64,000 nucleotides of DNA, taken from NCBI GenBank assembly GCA_037074765.1, contig JBAMDO010000216.1:1-64000 (forward strand), in the 5' to 3' direction. How positions within the stretch are numbered: the first letter of the stretch is position 1; the number at the start of each line of letters is the position of its first letter. The DNA is from Mansonella perstans. Lineage: Eukaryota; Nematoda; Chromadorea; Rhabditida; Onchocercidae. The notes beneath the pieces are model-generated. The model saw only the letters and a list, made by a program, of their open reading frames with translations. It was not told where the DNA came from and made no database searches. Positions 37,701 to 52,100 of this stretch are shown here, one piece after another. A program made the translations under genes and the position numbers.

Positions 37701-40700
37701 CAACTGCCCATTTCAAAAAAAGAAATGAGCACAGTTATGAATAAGCTGAACTGAAAACCACTACGGATCACTACTATATCTTGATGATAAAGTCAAAGAA
37801 AACATTATGGAACTTATATTTGCTCGATATTTTCAACATTAACACTTTTCTTTTGCTCGCTGGAATTAACAAAGATTTCAGCGAACATTTAATTGATGTT
37901 TAAACATTCCCTCTTACAACGACTTTTTGTTTACTAACACAAGAAAACATTCTGTCAATGCAACAGTTTCAGGAAGATATCCTCCCTCCTTCCATTTCCC
38001 ATTTGTTATTTTCAGGAAAAAAGCCAAAACTACAAATATCGCAGATGTTGGTTAATTTATCACAATAAAGAAGCAATTAGTCATCAATAATAGTATTTCA
38101 ATCTTATTTTCCCGCTTTACCAAAAAAATCAAACGCTATTGAAAATGACTTTAGTGTAGATTTTATGCCATTATCGGATAGGTCACCCTTAAAATAGGAA
38201 TAACAAAACATAAAAAAAAGCATAATATAACACACAAAACATGAAAGGATTCAAGAAACAGTAAAATAATGATGACGTCTAAAGGTAGGAAAAAGGAATT
38301 CTCCTCTCCAGCAAAAATCGTCATAACTCTTAACGAAAAATATCAAAAACCATAAAGGAAGGAGAAAAAAAAACGAAGATTTGTCTTTTTTCTGAATACA
38401 AGGAAAAAAAATGGGTGATAAAGTATAACAATAGTATTATCATTATATATCAAATCCTCCTCATACTGCTAAGTGCGAAACGTAAAACAATCCAATCATA
38501 GATAGTTTCTTTAAGCCAAATGCCCTAAAGAACTAATATCGCGACTGTAAAACCAGTTAAACGATCACAGGACTGAGATAATTCGAGATAAATACATTGG
38601 ATTTCAACCATTCTGCCAGATGTGCAAAAGCTATCTTGATAAAAAGAAAGAAATACCGAAATTATGCTTTTACATTTTCAAGAAGGAAAAAAAGGATGAA
38701 TGTTTAGCAAGATTGTATTTCCTAATACTTCTATAAAGAAAAGAAGTAAAAAGCGGAAATTTGAATCCTTAAATCGCCTTCTATATCGTTCAACATCATA
38801 ACTGCTAACCGCTACAAATGAGAGAGCACTGGTATTATGAGCTTTACTATTCTGATGCGACAAAATTTTTCACATTAAACTATCCGAAGGACTGATTAGT
38901 CTGTATAAGAAACACAAAATAAGAAAAATTAAAATATATCATGAAAAAAGTAAGGAAAATTAAAATATAAACGTTGCTTCTTCATCTTATCTCCCTTCTA
39001 ACTACTGAGGAGGCAATAAAAGTGATCCGGTTAAATATTCAAATTATCAAAAGGAAAAATGAGGAGAAAAAGAAATGGTAAAGTTTTCCTAAAAAAAAAC
39101 AATAAAATAGGCAAACGGAGGATGATTGCCATCTGCACAATAAGGACAATAAGGCCAGATGGCATCGAATGATACGATATAAATCACTAGAAAGAAATAA
39201 AAAAAAGTGCAAAAAAAGGAAAGCAAAAGGAATACGATATAAATCACTGAAAGAAAATAAAAAAATGCAAAAAAAAAAGAAAGAGGAAAATGCTTTAATG
39301 TTTGCGATTTTTTTATCGAGTCTTCATCGTTTTACTAAATAAGCATACTGAAAACAAAGTTTATTCATCTAACATAAGAATTCTCTCAGTAGAGATATTC
39401 CTATAAACCCGAGATTTCCAGAAGCCCATAACTTCAGAATACTCTATTTAATGCAACAGTAATTAGAACGTCAACCTATCTACTTTAAAAGAGATATATC
39501 TTATGGTTTCTATTAATGCATCGTCCAACAGAGTAAACATGCACTATTGGAATATCAATGATCTTGAAAAAGATTTTTAGGAAAATACATCCTAGTCAAG
39601 CAGATTGGCCGTAAATACTCCTGATAATTTTTATAGCTCAGCATTTTTATTTGGAAAAGATTTTTCCGAACAAAATCTCAACATTTGCTTAGTAGGACTA
39701 CTTCAGTAAGGTATAATCAACATCATGACTGAACTCAGCTATTAAAAGACAATCAAAATTGAAGCACAAGTTGTTCAGAATAGATGATCGCTGATTATTT
39801 CTTTCAGTTCATCATTTAAATGATTCTCGATGAAGTAAATGTAAGCTGAACTGAAAAAATATAAGAATTTCGATTAGCATCATACTTTGCCAATACAGTA
39901 ATAGATAGGGCAACAAAAAACGACCCTTCAACCTTGAAATAAGAGAAATAAAAAACCCTCAAATAATAATGGATGGGAATATTTCGGCAACACATCGAAA
40001 GGGGAACGAGGAAGAGAAAGGAAAAAAAAACCGATTATTTTCAAGTTTAATTCGTTTGGCAGTCATATGACTTGAAAAGAAGGACAAATGGTCACAGTTA
40101 CAGTCAGCAGAGAGCATAAGGATCGTTTTTCTGAAACGAAAATGCAGTCCAAAAAACACAAATGCATGTCATACATATGATCAAGAAAGATTGCCACTGA
40201 TACATGCTTGAAAAAAAGTAAAATAGAAAAAAAAACAATGTTCTGCATAAATCTCATATAAAGCCAGTATATGTAACCTTCGAGAAAGAAAAACCAGCAT
40301 ATATAATAATGTTATTTCGAGGAATATTTATAACATGTTACTTGGAAAAATAAAAATATCGCGAGCTTTCGTTCTAAACTAATTTTACATATCTCGAGAA
40401 CGGAAATGATTAAACAAACCCATGTCCTGTGGGCGATATGAAGTAAAGACAAGCGTGAATGCGTGTGTCATCATAATAATCCAAACAACGCTTAATTTTT
40501 AGCTCTTCCTTCAAATACTTTTCGAATTGTTCATTGATAAAATTAACGATTACCTGAGCGCTGAAATGCTTATGAAGATATTTTCAAATCATAGTTTTGA
40601 TATGGAATGATCAATGATTATCGTTTAATGTTAACAAAATTATCTATATGAGTAACAGATATTGTTATGGCAGTTAGACTACTTTCAATGGATAAATTAA

Positions 40701-43700
40701 GGTAGAACTAATATCATGGTACCTATCAAAAACTTCTCGATTTACAGTGTTTGAGGGATTGAACTTTACTGCCAAAAGCAAAAGTATAGCTCTTGGTTAT
40801 AAAACTCAACAAGAAGTAGAATAAAACGTATATCTATACTCTTACTGCTTGTTTAAGATTTTCCTAATTTGAAGCAAATTTGCATTATCTGCTCTTCCTC
40901 AGACAAAGCCTGAGTTAAAAGTCATAGGGTTATATTAGCTTCTATCATTTATTAAATTTTTAAGAATCACGAACGGATAGTTTTAACCAATATAAAAAGC
41001 GTCGCGTTACCACTATCGCATAACACTAACCTTCTGTCTTTATCAAGTTGGTCACCAAACCCAGCTGTCTCAACAATGGTCAACTTCAATCTAATTCCAC
41101 CTTCCACAACATCTGAATACAAGTTATATCATAAATGCAACTTTATGATCATAAGGATGCAAAAAAATATTTGCCGTATGTTCATAATATTTACCGTATG
41201 TTCTTGAAAGTAGTTCCACAGTCTTAAGTTCATTATTACAGGGATGAAATTCAAGCTTCATATTAAACAGAGATTCGATTAATGTTGTTTTACCCATGCC
41301 TGTTTCACCAACGCACATTAAATTGAACTGAAACCTAAAAATATTTTATATAATTGCAAGAAAAAATGAATCATTGATACCTGAATTTTAATGAATGGCT
41401 GCAGAGAAAAACTTTAAATGTACGTAGTTTTCTGTAAGGATCCAAATCAAATATGAAAATTTCAAAAAATCTATTTGGATAATGTAACGCTTTGAGGACT
41501 TAAGAATGAAATCTGTTTTTACAATTACCCTCGTTCAGTGCATTTCCGAACCAACTGATGCGGAAGCGAATCAAATCCAACATGCCCGTTCAATTTCAAA
41601 GCTCGAGATTCCTCTGTGGTGCCTCCAGGTATACTAAGCTTTTCTGCAAAAGCATCAGAATGTGTCAATAAAATCGCAGGGTTTTAAAAGTTTTTGTCAT
41701 TTCTGAAATAGTTTCACCATTCCAAAACAGCTTTAATTCTATCGCATAACCAAAAGAATATTAGCTTGGTTTTATGATATTTTCAATAACTTATAGCAGA
41801 ATATTACTCTTTCGATCAGTAGCGAAACTAGCTTAAAAGGATGAACCTTCCTTTATATGGTAGCAAATCTGTATTTTTTTTCCTAAGGAAGAAAAGCACT
41901 CTCTATTTCACTATCAGTAATAGCTTTATAGAAGAGACCGTAATGCTCACGGATCTTAGCAGTGGGTGACGTATCCTCTACGATTATACTCTTCTTATGG
42001 TTAGGAGATATACAGCAAAGAAGTTGCGGGAAGCAATCAGATGGGAAACGAGAAACCGTGCCTGTTGGGATGAATTTCGCATCCGTTGCTTCATTTTTGC
42101 TAGAATCTTGAACTGAACCTGAAGCTGAAGTTACAGCTGTTGATATTCTCTTGTGGATTCCATTGGAAAGAGCTGATGATGGTGGTGAGGATCCATTGTT
42201 ACCGTTTAGCAACTTAAGCTGAGAACATTTCAAATGTGTTGGAATAGGTGGTGGTGCCGGTGGAGCCTGAAATCATTCCAGTTACTTGTACCCACAACAT
42301 ATCAAAATTTTTCAGCAGCCAAGAGAAGAAACACTGTTAAGTTGAATGTGATCTATGAATTCATTAACTACCAATATGAATTTTCATTTTAGTTTATTCC
42401 CCGTTTGGTTGAAAGATTGCATTAAGACAAAGTTTATCTCAAAATTATTTTTAAGCAACGAACTGCCATCGGCTTCTTGGATTCCATCATGTCGTTTGCT
42501 CTGGGTAATGCGACAGGCAAAACGTCGCTGTGTACTTCACCCTCAACAGCTTCTGATTTTAACGATATTTGGCGACTAAGAACTTTTGCTCGCAAAACTG
42601 CTGAATTCCCGAGAGACAATCCTGCAAACTTATGGAAAATAAATAAACTGAATTGAAAAAAAAATCATGAACTAAAAAAGAAAAAAAAAACATTGGGAGT
42701 TCTTTCCAATTACATAATAACTTATACAATTATAAAACGAGAATTTTTGAACAAAATCAAATCGAACAATTGGCGGCATTAGAAAGGTCTTACAGCGAAA
42801 AGTGTCATTTGAAGAAAAATCGATGCTACTATCGATGCTGTGGTAAGTGACAATGAATTCAAATATGCTAGAACTGGCTTTTATCGGTTCAAATGAATTG
42901 CTACTATTTGAACTAATTTTAATTAACCGAAACTTCCTAATTGAACCACGTTTAAACTTACTACACAAAATCCAAGGATCCGGGATGCTTTTTTTTGAAA
43001 TTTTTATAATTTTGGTTTTTGAAGATTACAATTAATATATTGATCTTTATTTTTTTTGAAAAACATCGGTTAATTCTTTTTCGCAAATAGTCCAACTGAT
43101 GAATGCACACTTCATAGATAGTGAACGATGAGACGAATCGATTTGAATAAATTTATAACTTAGCAACAACCGCATTATTTTGTAACGATTATGAGAAAAC
43201 CTCAGTCACATACACTTCAAATAACTTGTTTTTTTGGGGAGCGATAAAATATTATTTATAAAATGGATTCATAAATTTCGTTATTTAATGAAAACAATGA
43301 GATTTGGAAAACTACATCTTGAATTGAACTTGCAGATTTTATTGTTCAGGAAATTTTTAAAAGACTAAAGTTCAAATCAAATAATCCATGTGTTATCATA
43401 GCGAATAAATTCATGTTAATTAGAACAAGTTTGCCAATACTAGAGCAAATGTTCAGCAATGGTCAAATGACAATCAAAAAACGAATAAATGCCTTCTTAC
43501 GACTGATAAATACAGCAATAGATAAAAATCTTTTTTTTTCTTCTTTTTCATTTTGATTAGTAAGATTTAAATTTAAAAGTAAATAACTAGAAGCTTGAAT
43601 CTGACCTTGCGCAGTACACGATGGTTTCGATGAAAGCTGCCTTCGCTGATATCCAGCAATGATCCTACGAACTGATGTCTGCTCCAGATTGTCGCTACAA

Positions 43701-44480
43701 CCAGTTTCACCGTCAGTTCGATTATTCTATAATATACACAAGAAAACTGGTACAAAGCCACTAAAACTTGTAATGCTCTTAACATATTTCAAATTTTGTT
43801 CTGGCTATCGTCATACTTCGAGTTGTTTAAAAGGATAGTTGGGTATTTTTAAGCAGTGTTACTTTTTATGATCGCATTAATGATGAAAAATCTTGCTTAA
43901 AATATCGTTCTATTTCTTATTCTGCATTTTGGATTATTTCCTAAAATAAATTTGATCATCTTTTTTACAGCGGAACACTTGTCAGTAATCAAAAATGAAA
44001 ATGTTCCGGTAAGCTTAATGTCTACATGAATAATTTATCAGAAAAAAAGAAAAGATATATAAAGATGTTTTTAATCTGCCCAGATTTATAATTAATCATA
44101 TTTCTGTTCACATTTTAGAGAATATTATCATCGAAAAAGTAAATGATTATTTCTTAAAATAATATGAGTCGATTAATTAAAACTAAAAAGGGAAATATTC
44201 TAGAACTATTCAGGCATAATGTTTGTAATCAGATTGCATGATGTTACGTATTTCCAATGTATTGACAGAACAGCTTATGGCCATTGACAAAACAATAGGC
44301 TTTTTTTTTCTTTGACCTCGAAACTTCGATAGGCCATCCATACATGCAAGAAAAAGGCCATGATTAAATAACTTTACTATGAGATACCTTTTTTCGAATT
44401 TTTCTGTCGCGATCACTTATTTCTGACTCTGTCACAGTTGTAGAACAGTTTGCTGTTTTCGATTTCTTATTTAAGATTAA
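34742..44480 (-). CDS. unc-61: Septin, SEPT6 group (UNC-61-like), common exons
   Basis: Filament-forming GTP-binding protein of the cytoskeleton; in C. elegans UNC-59 and UNC-61 act in cytokinesis and morphogenesis. Thirteen exons in transcript order: 44480-44388, 43726-43606, 42621-42464, 42266-41951, 41643-41529, 41334-41195, 41112-41031, 40560-40420, 36770-36653, 36200-36011, 35724-35543, 35153-35043, 34876-34742. They give 633 codons after the first exon. The GTPase domain starts near [16 protein letters not shown]1 is GETGMGKT, the G3 region ETAGFGD, G4 AKAD, and the septin-unique element RARRYPWG. A charged coiled-coil tail ends in KKAKK. SEPT6-group features are ETAG in place of DxPG and the sequence [10 protein letters not shown] before the coil. 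About 250 residues precede the GTPase domain, with a Pro-rich [10 protein letters not shown]; typical SEPT6 proteins are ~430 aa. The donor at 42464 is the least certain junction. Assignment to UNC-61 rather than UNC-59 is inferred. Confidence 0.88.
36771..40419 (-). other. Large intron of the septin gene
   Basis: A 3.6-kb intron between the exon ending in SPTGHG and the exon starting [10 protein letters not shown], much longer than others in the gene. The + strand is strongly purine-rich for long stretches. It holds an imperfect ~60-bp tandem pair at 39173-39290. No nested gene is supported. Confidence 0.75.
39173..39290. repeat. Two imperfect ~60-bp tandem copies in a septin intron
   Basis: ACGATATAAATCACT followed by an A-rich tail occurs at about 39173 and again at about 39233. 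Confidence 0.8.
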
Positions 44481-45937
44481 CTGAAAATAAAATTAAAAAA
44501 CAATTTCGAGGGATTGAAATTTGACGCACAAGGTCACACTATTGCCACTTAAAATTTTTGTATATTGTACATGATACAAACAACACAGAATGGAATGAAA
44601 TATCGTTAAATTCGGATACCAACTCATAGCGACGAAATTCAAGATAGCAAAAATGGTTTCTCGTAGTATTCTCACTTTTTTTTTATTTTCTTAAAATTTC
44701 ATTACAAGAAATTAAAATAATGCATTGGTAATTTCCTCATTGAAACAATTCAAATGCTTCCAATATTCAATTATGAAAAATTGCTCTTCCGTCTAACATT
44801 TCTTTCTTTAATACTTAATTATTGCAGATGTAAAGCTGGAACTGACGTACTTCTCGTTAGGATAATGTTAAAAAATAGTTAAAAATATTTCAATCATAGT
44901 TAAATTATAGCTAACAATATCATTGTACGTTTCAAAAACAAACATATCTATTGTTGCTATTTCAATTCTCTGTTATCTTATAGATTGATATTTTTTGAAA
45001 GTCATTAAAAGCATTTATATGCTATATGAATTATATGATGATTTATACCTTGGTCAGTTTTTGAAATCCGTCGATTATAAGAAAAATACTAAATCGAAAT
45101 CGATATGAAAAATTAAAAAAGAAGACATTAAAACAAAGAAATGACCAACTTGCTTTTTTTTCAAATTAATACAGTAAAATTTAATTAGTTTTACAGATAT
45201 ATTTGGCCACATTAATTACATAGATGTGCGAAATTTACTCATAAACATTAGGATTTTGTTAAGGACAATAATAATTATTCAAAAAAAAAAAAAGCAAAAT
45301 TCTTAAAAAAATAAAAATTTTTCCGAATGTAATGTCTTTTCGTTAATTTATTCACTATAGCAATAATAATAGAAAGCATTGAAGTAGTTGCATCGAAAGT
45401 ATTTTTTATGTAGCTTGAATCTTATGATGAATGATAGTTGCGCAACGTACAAGTAATCTAAGAGAAAATGAAGTCCCGATACACTTTCTAGAAAAAACTC
45501 CAGAAAAAAAACAAAGAAAATGTTACTTTATCGTACATAATCTTTATTTGTGATTTCGTTAAATCATATGACTTACTTGTGCGGAAACGGAAGCTCAAAA
45601 TTTCACGGAAAGTTTTCTGTAGATATGCACATAATAGTTATGTTGGTAAGTAAGAATATTTCAAGCAAACTTTCAGGAATTACTTTCAGAAACTTCAGAA
45701 TGGCAGTAAGTTTATCCATATTCAATGATATGGCTATTAAAAAATTATTTCAGGTATAAATACATAAAATGCCGCATTCATATGAATTGCTATAATTGAA
45801 ATATGTGAATAATATCTAGAATACTAAGTGATCTATTTGTTTTAGAAGAAAACTCGAACGTGCAACTGGGAAAAACAAAAAAAATATTGAAATATACTCG
45901 TAGAAGTACTAAAAGAATAAGAATTAAAATTTCTAAC

Positions 45938-45988
45938 CTTATGCTTTGGCAATTTTGAGCGCAGGAAATTCACACAGTCGTACTTCAT
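45938..45988 (-). CDS. Candidate septin first exon A
   Basis: ATG at 45988 followed by 17 codons (MKYDCVNFLRSKLPKHK) and a donor, AAG|GTTAG, in phase 0. The shared exon at 44480 has a phase-0 acceptor (TTTTCAG), so joining is in frame. No acceptor lies just upstream of this ATG, so it would be transcribed from its own promoter or carry a longer 5' UTR. Short and unsupported by homology. Confidence 0.4.
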
Positions 45989-46230
45989 GCGGGCAATCAA
46001 AAGAAATAATGAAAATACGTGAGCAAGGTGAATAAATGAATGAGTGAATAAGGAAGCTACATGAAATATATGAAGTCTATATATCCAAAGAAGCTTTCTT
46101 GTTGAAAGGCACGTATAGAAATGATTTATTGATTGGTAAGCTATTGCCCAATCCTCTTTTTATAGTTCTTTTTAGAAAAACGACCGCATTTTACAAATTT
46201 GCTAAATTTTGTAAATTTGTCACTATATTG

Positions 46231-46250
46231 TTTTTTTTTTTTTTTTTTTT
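46231..46250 (+). repeat. Poly(T) run
   Basis: Twenty or more consecutive T residues; a simple-sequence tract in a putative septin intron. Confidence 0.85.
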
Positions 46251-48549
46251 GCCTGAATTTCGAGATTTGCATAAAATTTTCCTTAATGTTCTACATAATT
46301 CGAGAATTTTCCTGAATCTCTCATTTCACATATAACTTTTTAATGCAAAACAGATTAATCTATTAACATCTGTTAATCTATTGCGAGTAAATTACTACTA
46401 AATTCTTTTTATGGCTAATTATCAATTTTTCTTATTAAGCAGGCAACCTTCACTTCAAATACTTCATTCATTTCGTTATCAAAATGCAGCATATTACTTC
46501 AGCATAGTACTGATCCTAAAAATGATTTATTTGATTTATTTTGAATAAATCAGATTTTTGTAGAATTTTTAAATAAAAAAGTAGAAAAACGTAATGATTA
46601 TTCTATAATGTATTATTTAACTTATAGGTTTAAAGTCAAAAATTAAAAAACTATTTGGTATATTATTTTCTGGAAAGAAATAAGCATGAAAAAATTTTGA
46701 ACTGACAAGTGCTGAAATTAAAAAATTATCAAATTCTTGTTATCCGGATATTAAGTTAAATTAACGTGACATTAAATATAATCAAGTGATTATATATACA
46801 AAATTTTTCTGTTGAAAAAAAATTTCAAATCGAATCGAAAAAATATATATCAAAAATCCAGCTCTAAATTTTCATATGTTTAATTGAATTATTAAATCAA
46901 AAAAAGAAATTGAGATAAACAACAAATTAATATCAAATTGATGAAATGACTCGTTATCGAACTATTACTTTACGTCACGTCACATGTCTGTCTGTTTGAA
47001 AAAATTGGACTATAAATGTCAGAATGAAATGAAATTATGACGAACCTGCATGTTTCTAAAAATCCCAATTCTATTTCCAACAATATTGCAGGAAACATAT
47101 TTAAACCATTCTGTTTCTTTTTAAGTATGCTTTTGTTACATAGATTCTCCGAATTTTATGATTTGCACAGAATCAAGCAAACCATTTAGAATATGAATCT
47201 GATCAAGCTAATGTAATGAATATGTAATCTTGCATATGCTTGCGATGGCAAAGCAAAAATATCCTTGATGAACCACCACTGACTAAAATTGGGTGATTGA
47301 CAGGTCCCTCGAAGCTTGAATGTAACTTTCCGATCTTGTAAATATTTATTCATAAACGTTGTTCAATTATCTTATCAACATTACCTTAACACACATTCTT
47401 ATCAGTTCACGGGAAGGATATAGACAATTTTCGATCAATAACTATTTCAAATTGCTTTGCAATTTACTTGAAATTAACTTTACTTGAAATTTTTTTACAC
47501 TAATTTTTTCCTTTTCATTTCTCACTGACTTTCTTTAGATCCAAATAATATATAAAAAGAAAAAAAAAGCTAGCGCTAAGGTCAAGAACGAATGATATCA
47601 AACTTAACCTTCGAATTGAATTTGTTGAACAATTTTAGAGAGAAATGGTATAATATATGAGAAATCTACACATTGCATCATTTGAATGAGAAGTGATTAA
47701 AATTTGGCTTCATGCCCGTACAATTAAGAGCTTGGCTCAAAATATAGTTTACAAAAAAAGAATAATTTAGGTGCATATGGCATCATTTTCATTTCTTCTT
47801 CTCTCGTCATTTTACATTCCCATTCAGTGATAAATTGATGAAAGATGATGACGATACTTTTGAGAGTGACCTATTATTATATCCGAACAAATCAAAATTC
47901 CACATTATCTCGGGAATGTTAAGAAAAAAATAAAGATAGAGACATACAATCGTTCGTAATTATTCCGCTTCTTTTAAGCGTTGATTTACTATTGATGACA
48001 TAGTTCCGTTTTTTATGAATGTAAAATAATGCCATTTTAAGCATTTCTTTTTTTTCAAAGCATTTCAACTTCAACGGTAAGAACTTGTAAAGCAACAGAG
48101 TAAGTCGGGAATGTTTGGAATTCTTCCCCCAAACATTAACATAAACCAGATTACATATTATGTATTGCTTCTTCTATTGAAATATCAAAAATAATAATCT
48201 TGAAATAATTCAATGCAATGTAGCTTTTGATCTTTTTAAGCTAACCATTTTTGAATAGGACAGAATCTCTCAAAAAAATAAGAATACAGATAATTTGAAG
48301 CTCTTGGTACCACTCCATATAATTCACTCAGATAGATCAGCCATTGATTTTTTATTGTTTAAATCAGTCAAAGATGAATTTTGCATTCTCGAAATAAGTA
48401 TAAAGCAAGACTGACTTGCCTGAAGTAAGCTTAAGATTATTGCATTGTGCTTGCTATTATTAAGCAATAGCAGATAAATGCAACATTGCCTAATGATTAA
48501 GGAAGAAATGTTTATGCCAAATGTGTGAGAAGTGAAGAAGTTAACAAAC

Positions 48550-49119
48550 CTCACAGATTAAATTTTCGGTAGTAATTTGCTCATTGGTTCGTTGTTTTGG
48601 TTCAAGACAGAAAATGTGATATGGTTCACGATCTAGAAAAATGTTTTTCGTTTCTTGATTTGCTCCATTATGAAAGTATGCTAGTATCTTGTCCGGATTG
48701 ATTATCGGTAAACCACCCATCCATTGTATAATCTCTTCTTCTGTCAAATCGATTTTTGCTGTTTCTGGAGAATCTGATTTCAATGATGATAATTTTCCAA
48801 CGGTTCTATCACATTTGTTAACTTTTTCTCCAACTTTCCATGTTGTACGGTTCTGATCATTATCAGTAAAATCAGGAGTAAAAAGCTTATGATGCTGTTC
48901 ATCATTTCGTAAATATGCATCATCAATCCTGGTGTTAGCAATTAAATCAGAAAGAAGAACGAGAGAATCATCAACTGAAGCAAGAATCATTTCAAGTCCT
49001 CCCGGTCGCCTGCATGTATTTTTAAGTGCTCGAACACTGTTTCTTTTGAAGTTTTCCGAGTGTTGTGCAGGTGGAAAACTGACACTACGTGATTCAAAGT
49101 TTAGCCGTTCACTGTGCAT
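48550..49119 (-). CDS. Candidate septin first exon B, or exon of a separate gene
   Basis: ATG at 49119, with an in-frame stop just upstream, opens 190 codons that end at a donor, GAG|GTTTGT, in phase 0. This is by far the longest open frame between 42 and 58 kb and its codon composition is coding-like. The product is hydrophilic, with MHSERLNFESRSVSF at the start and an acidic stretch around KIDLTEEEIIQWM; no domain recognised. Phase allows splicing to the septin exon at 44480, giving a long isoform. A weak acceptor (ATCATAG) before TTC TTG GAA ATG would also let it be an internal exon following 54483-54707. A stand-alone gene is possible. Confidence 0.5.
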
Positions 49120-52100
49120 TTCCAAGAACTATGATTCCCTTTTATTTTCAGTAAATCTTGTAGACTGAGACAAGCACTTAGAAGGCAACAAATTTAATTT
49201 ACCACATTTGTTTTTCCTTTCATGTTATGCTGTGATACTGAAATTGGAGGACCGAATCTTTCAAAATGTTGTATGAATATTGAAAGCAATAAAATTGAAA
49301 AAATCCGGAAATAAGAACCAGAAAAAAACTTCTCGGCGGCAGCAGGAAGTATAGCAGTACATTTCAAAGCGTGAAATTTCATTTTAAAAACGAAGATATT
49401 TAAAAGTTTTCATCAGCACTTAACAATGATTCAGCAAATGTTTTTATTAGAAAGTTTAATAACTAATGGATTTTTAAAATGGAAAGGAAATATATGAAAA
49501 AGACGATGAAGAAATGAAAAAATATATTCTCATAGGATGATGAAATTTTAAAACGATAAAATTTTGAAACATTATCAACAGTTTTCGAATCATTTCTTAA
49601 AAATAAAAAAAAAAAACGGATCCATCTGTTTTCTTCACAAATTTTAATAATTAATGGATTTTTGCAATTAAATATTGTCAAATGATTTCTTTTTTGTAAA
49701 TTCACTTTTTGTAAATTAAGCTCTTATTGTGAAAATTTTGCAAAAGCATATTGATAAACGTTGCACATTGAAAATTTAAATTTATGAAATTCTTTATTTT
49801 CATATCGATGGAAAATAGATTTACACATGAATGCAAATTGAGCAGAAATTTTTTTAAAAAAAGGAAAAAAATTGGCGCAAAGACTGCTAAATAACGATTT
49901 CTAATGAATGAATGAAAATGAATAAATGCACAAATAGCGAGAGAGAGGGAGAAGAGAGAAGGAGAATTATTCATGTATTTAAATTTGAAATGTATAAATG
50001 CAAATTTTCCTTTTGAATAAAAGCGAAAAATTTCTTTTTACTGCTTGTTCTGACTAAACTAATGAAAGTCAATGATTAATTCATTCATTTTTTCCGCTCA
50101 TTTTAAGACAAATATTTGAAATCGTAAAATAGAGTGTGACAGAAATGAAATGCACATGAGATTTTTTATAGTTACTGCAATAATTTTAATAACTTCAGCC
50201 ATAAATTATCAAAGAAATTTGAATTACCACTGTGATTTCATTTTGCAAAAGATTTAATGAACTGAAAAATGTAGCAATCATTAACTTCATAAGAGCACTA
50301 GCGTTAACGTAATACGTTGCAATTAAAAAATACGTATCATAAATTAAGAAAAAAACGCGATAGTGTGAAACTTAATTAAAAAAATTCACAAGATATTTAA
50401 TTCCAATAAAAGATTGAAATACAAGATAATCAAATTTAAAATAAAATTTTGATTTAATGTCGAATCCAAAGCTTAGAATTTAATATTACACCAAACAATT
50501 TATTAAACCAACACTGAATCCATTCCTATAATTTATAAGAAGCAATTAATCAAGTTGAATATTTGAATAATTTGAAAATGACATGGCAATTATTTCATCA
50601 TTGCGACATTCATAAAAAGAAGTAATTAAAACTGTTAACTGAGAAATTGGTTCAAATTTGTCACAAAATAACAAACATTTAATTCAAATGATGCAAAAAA
50701 AGAAAAAAACAAAGGAATTTGACAAGAGTGATTTTTCATAATTCTTTTTCCTGTTTCTACTGAAATCAGTGAAAAATGTCACTTTGACATTTGTATTTAG
50801 CCTGAATTTGTAACATTTGACAAAATTTCACTTGCAATTATAAAATTAATATGCACTGGAATGAAGAAAAGTGTAATATGCATCGAGCAGCTCTTTTGGA
50901 CATTTCAATAAAAGTGATACACCATTTTTAGCCCTTTTTTTCTTACTATGAAGTTCATTTAATTAGTAATTTAGGACATTTAGGCAAAATAGAAATACTT
51001 TTTCAACAACAACAATCATTTGTTTTTATCAAAAAGATTTTTTTTTGTTAACTGACTTTAATGAATAGAAAAATTTTTTTTCAAGTGATTAAATTAGGAA
51101 TTTGAAATACACATTCAATTATCAGAATTTTCTTCCAGTCGGAGCAACAAGTTCAATGATGCGCAATGAAGGTTAAAGTCTTTCGAGTACTGACAAATAT
51201 CATTAACATTAGACATTAATTAACAATTATTTTGCTACAGTTATCATTGATGAGATCTCGATTAACTAAAGTTATTTGTTAAAGTGTGATAAACATAACT
51301 TATTTGTAATTAATAAATGTATCCTAAAGTAGAAAGTTGCATAAAAACTTTGAGAAAGAGGATGAATTTCCGGTCATTTTAGAGATAGCAAGAAATGTTA
51401 GCAATATGAAATGATGAATGAATTTGCTTCTTTTAGACTATTACGCTAGACAATGAAAATGTACATATGGCACTATGATGGATGGATAGGCAGGCTGCTG
51501 ACCAAAGTAAATTAAGCTATCTAATAGCAGGTTGACAGAGAGCAATCGTTGCTAGACTTTGATTGATGATTTCGTGTATCTTAATATAAGAATAGTCATA
51601 AAAAGGCTCAGTGTGCGACAGAGATAGCTTCTTTGAGAGAATATGAAGGAGTGGACAACTATGACACAATTGTGAGACCACGTAAGAAATTTCATCACAT
51701 AATTTTCAATATTCCATTTTTATGATGCGTTAATGAATGAATAACTATTCATAATCACAAGATGATAAGGTCAAAGTCATTAACATAAATTGGATAAATG
51801 AAAGGTTCAAATGTCGTGTATTACGTATGCGTAACAATCAGAACGCAAAAACATTAATTGAAAAAATTAATTGAAAAACGACATTACAAGAAGTTTAAGT
51901 CTTCGAGTTTATAACATTTGATGTAACCATATTACACGTACCTTACGTTGGTTATAGCGTAAAATTGCCATATATGATTTTCTTGAAGCTATTAAAGCTG
52001 CGTCATATTCATTCCAAAAAAAAAGGAAAGAAAGGATAATAACAGTAGCAAGAAGTGTCCTTGGAAAGAGCACATTATTCGTATTCTCTAGTCTGTGTTT

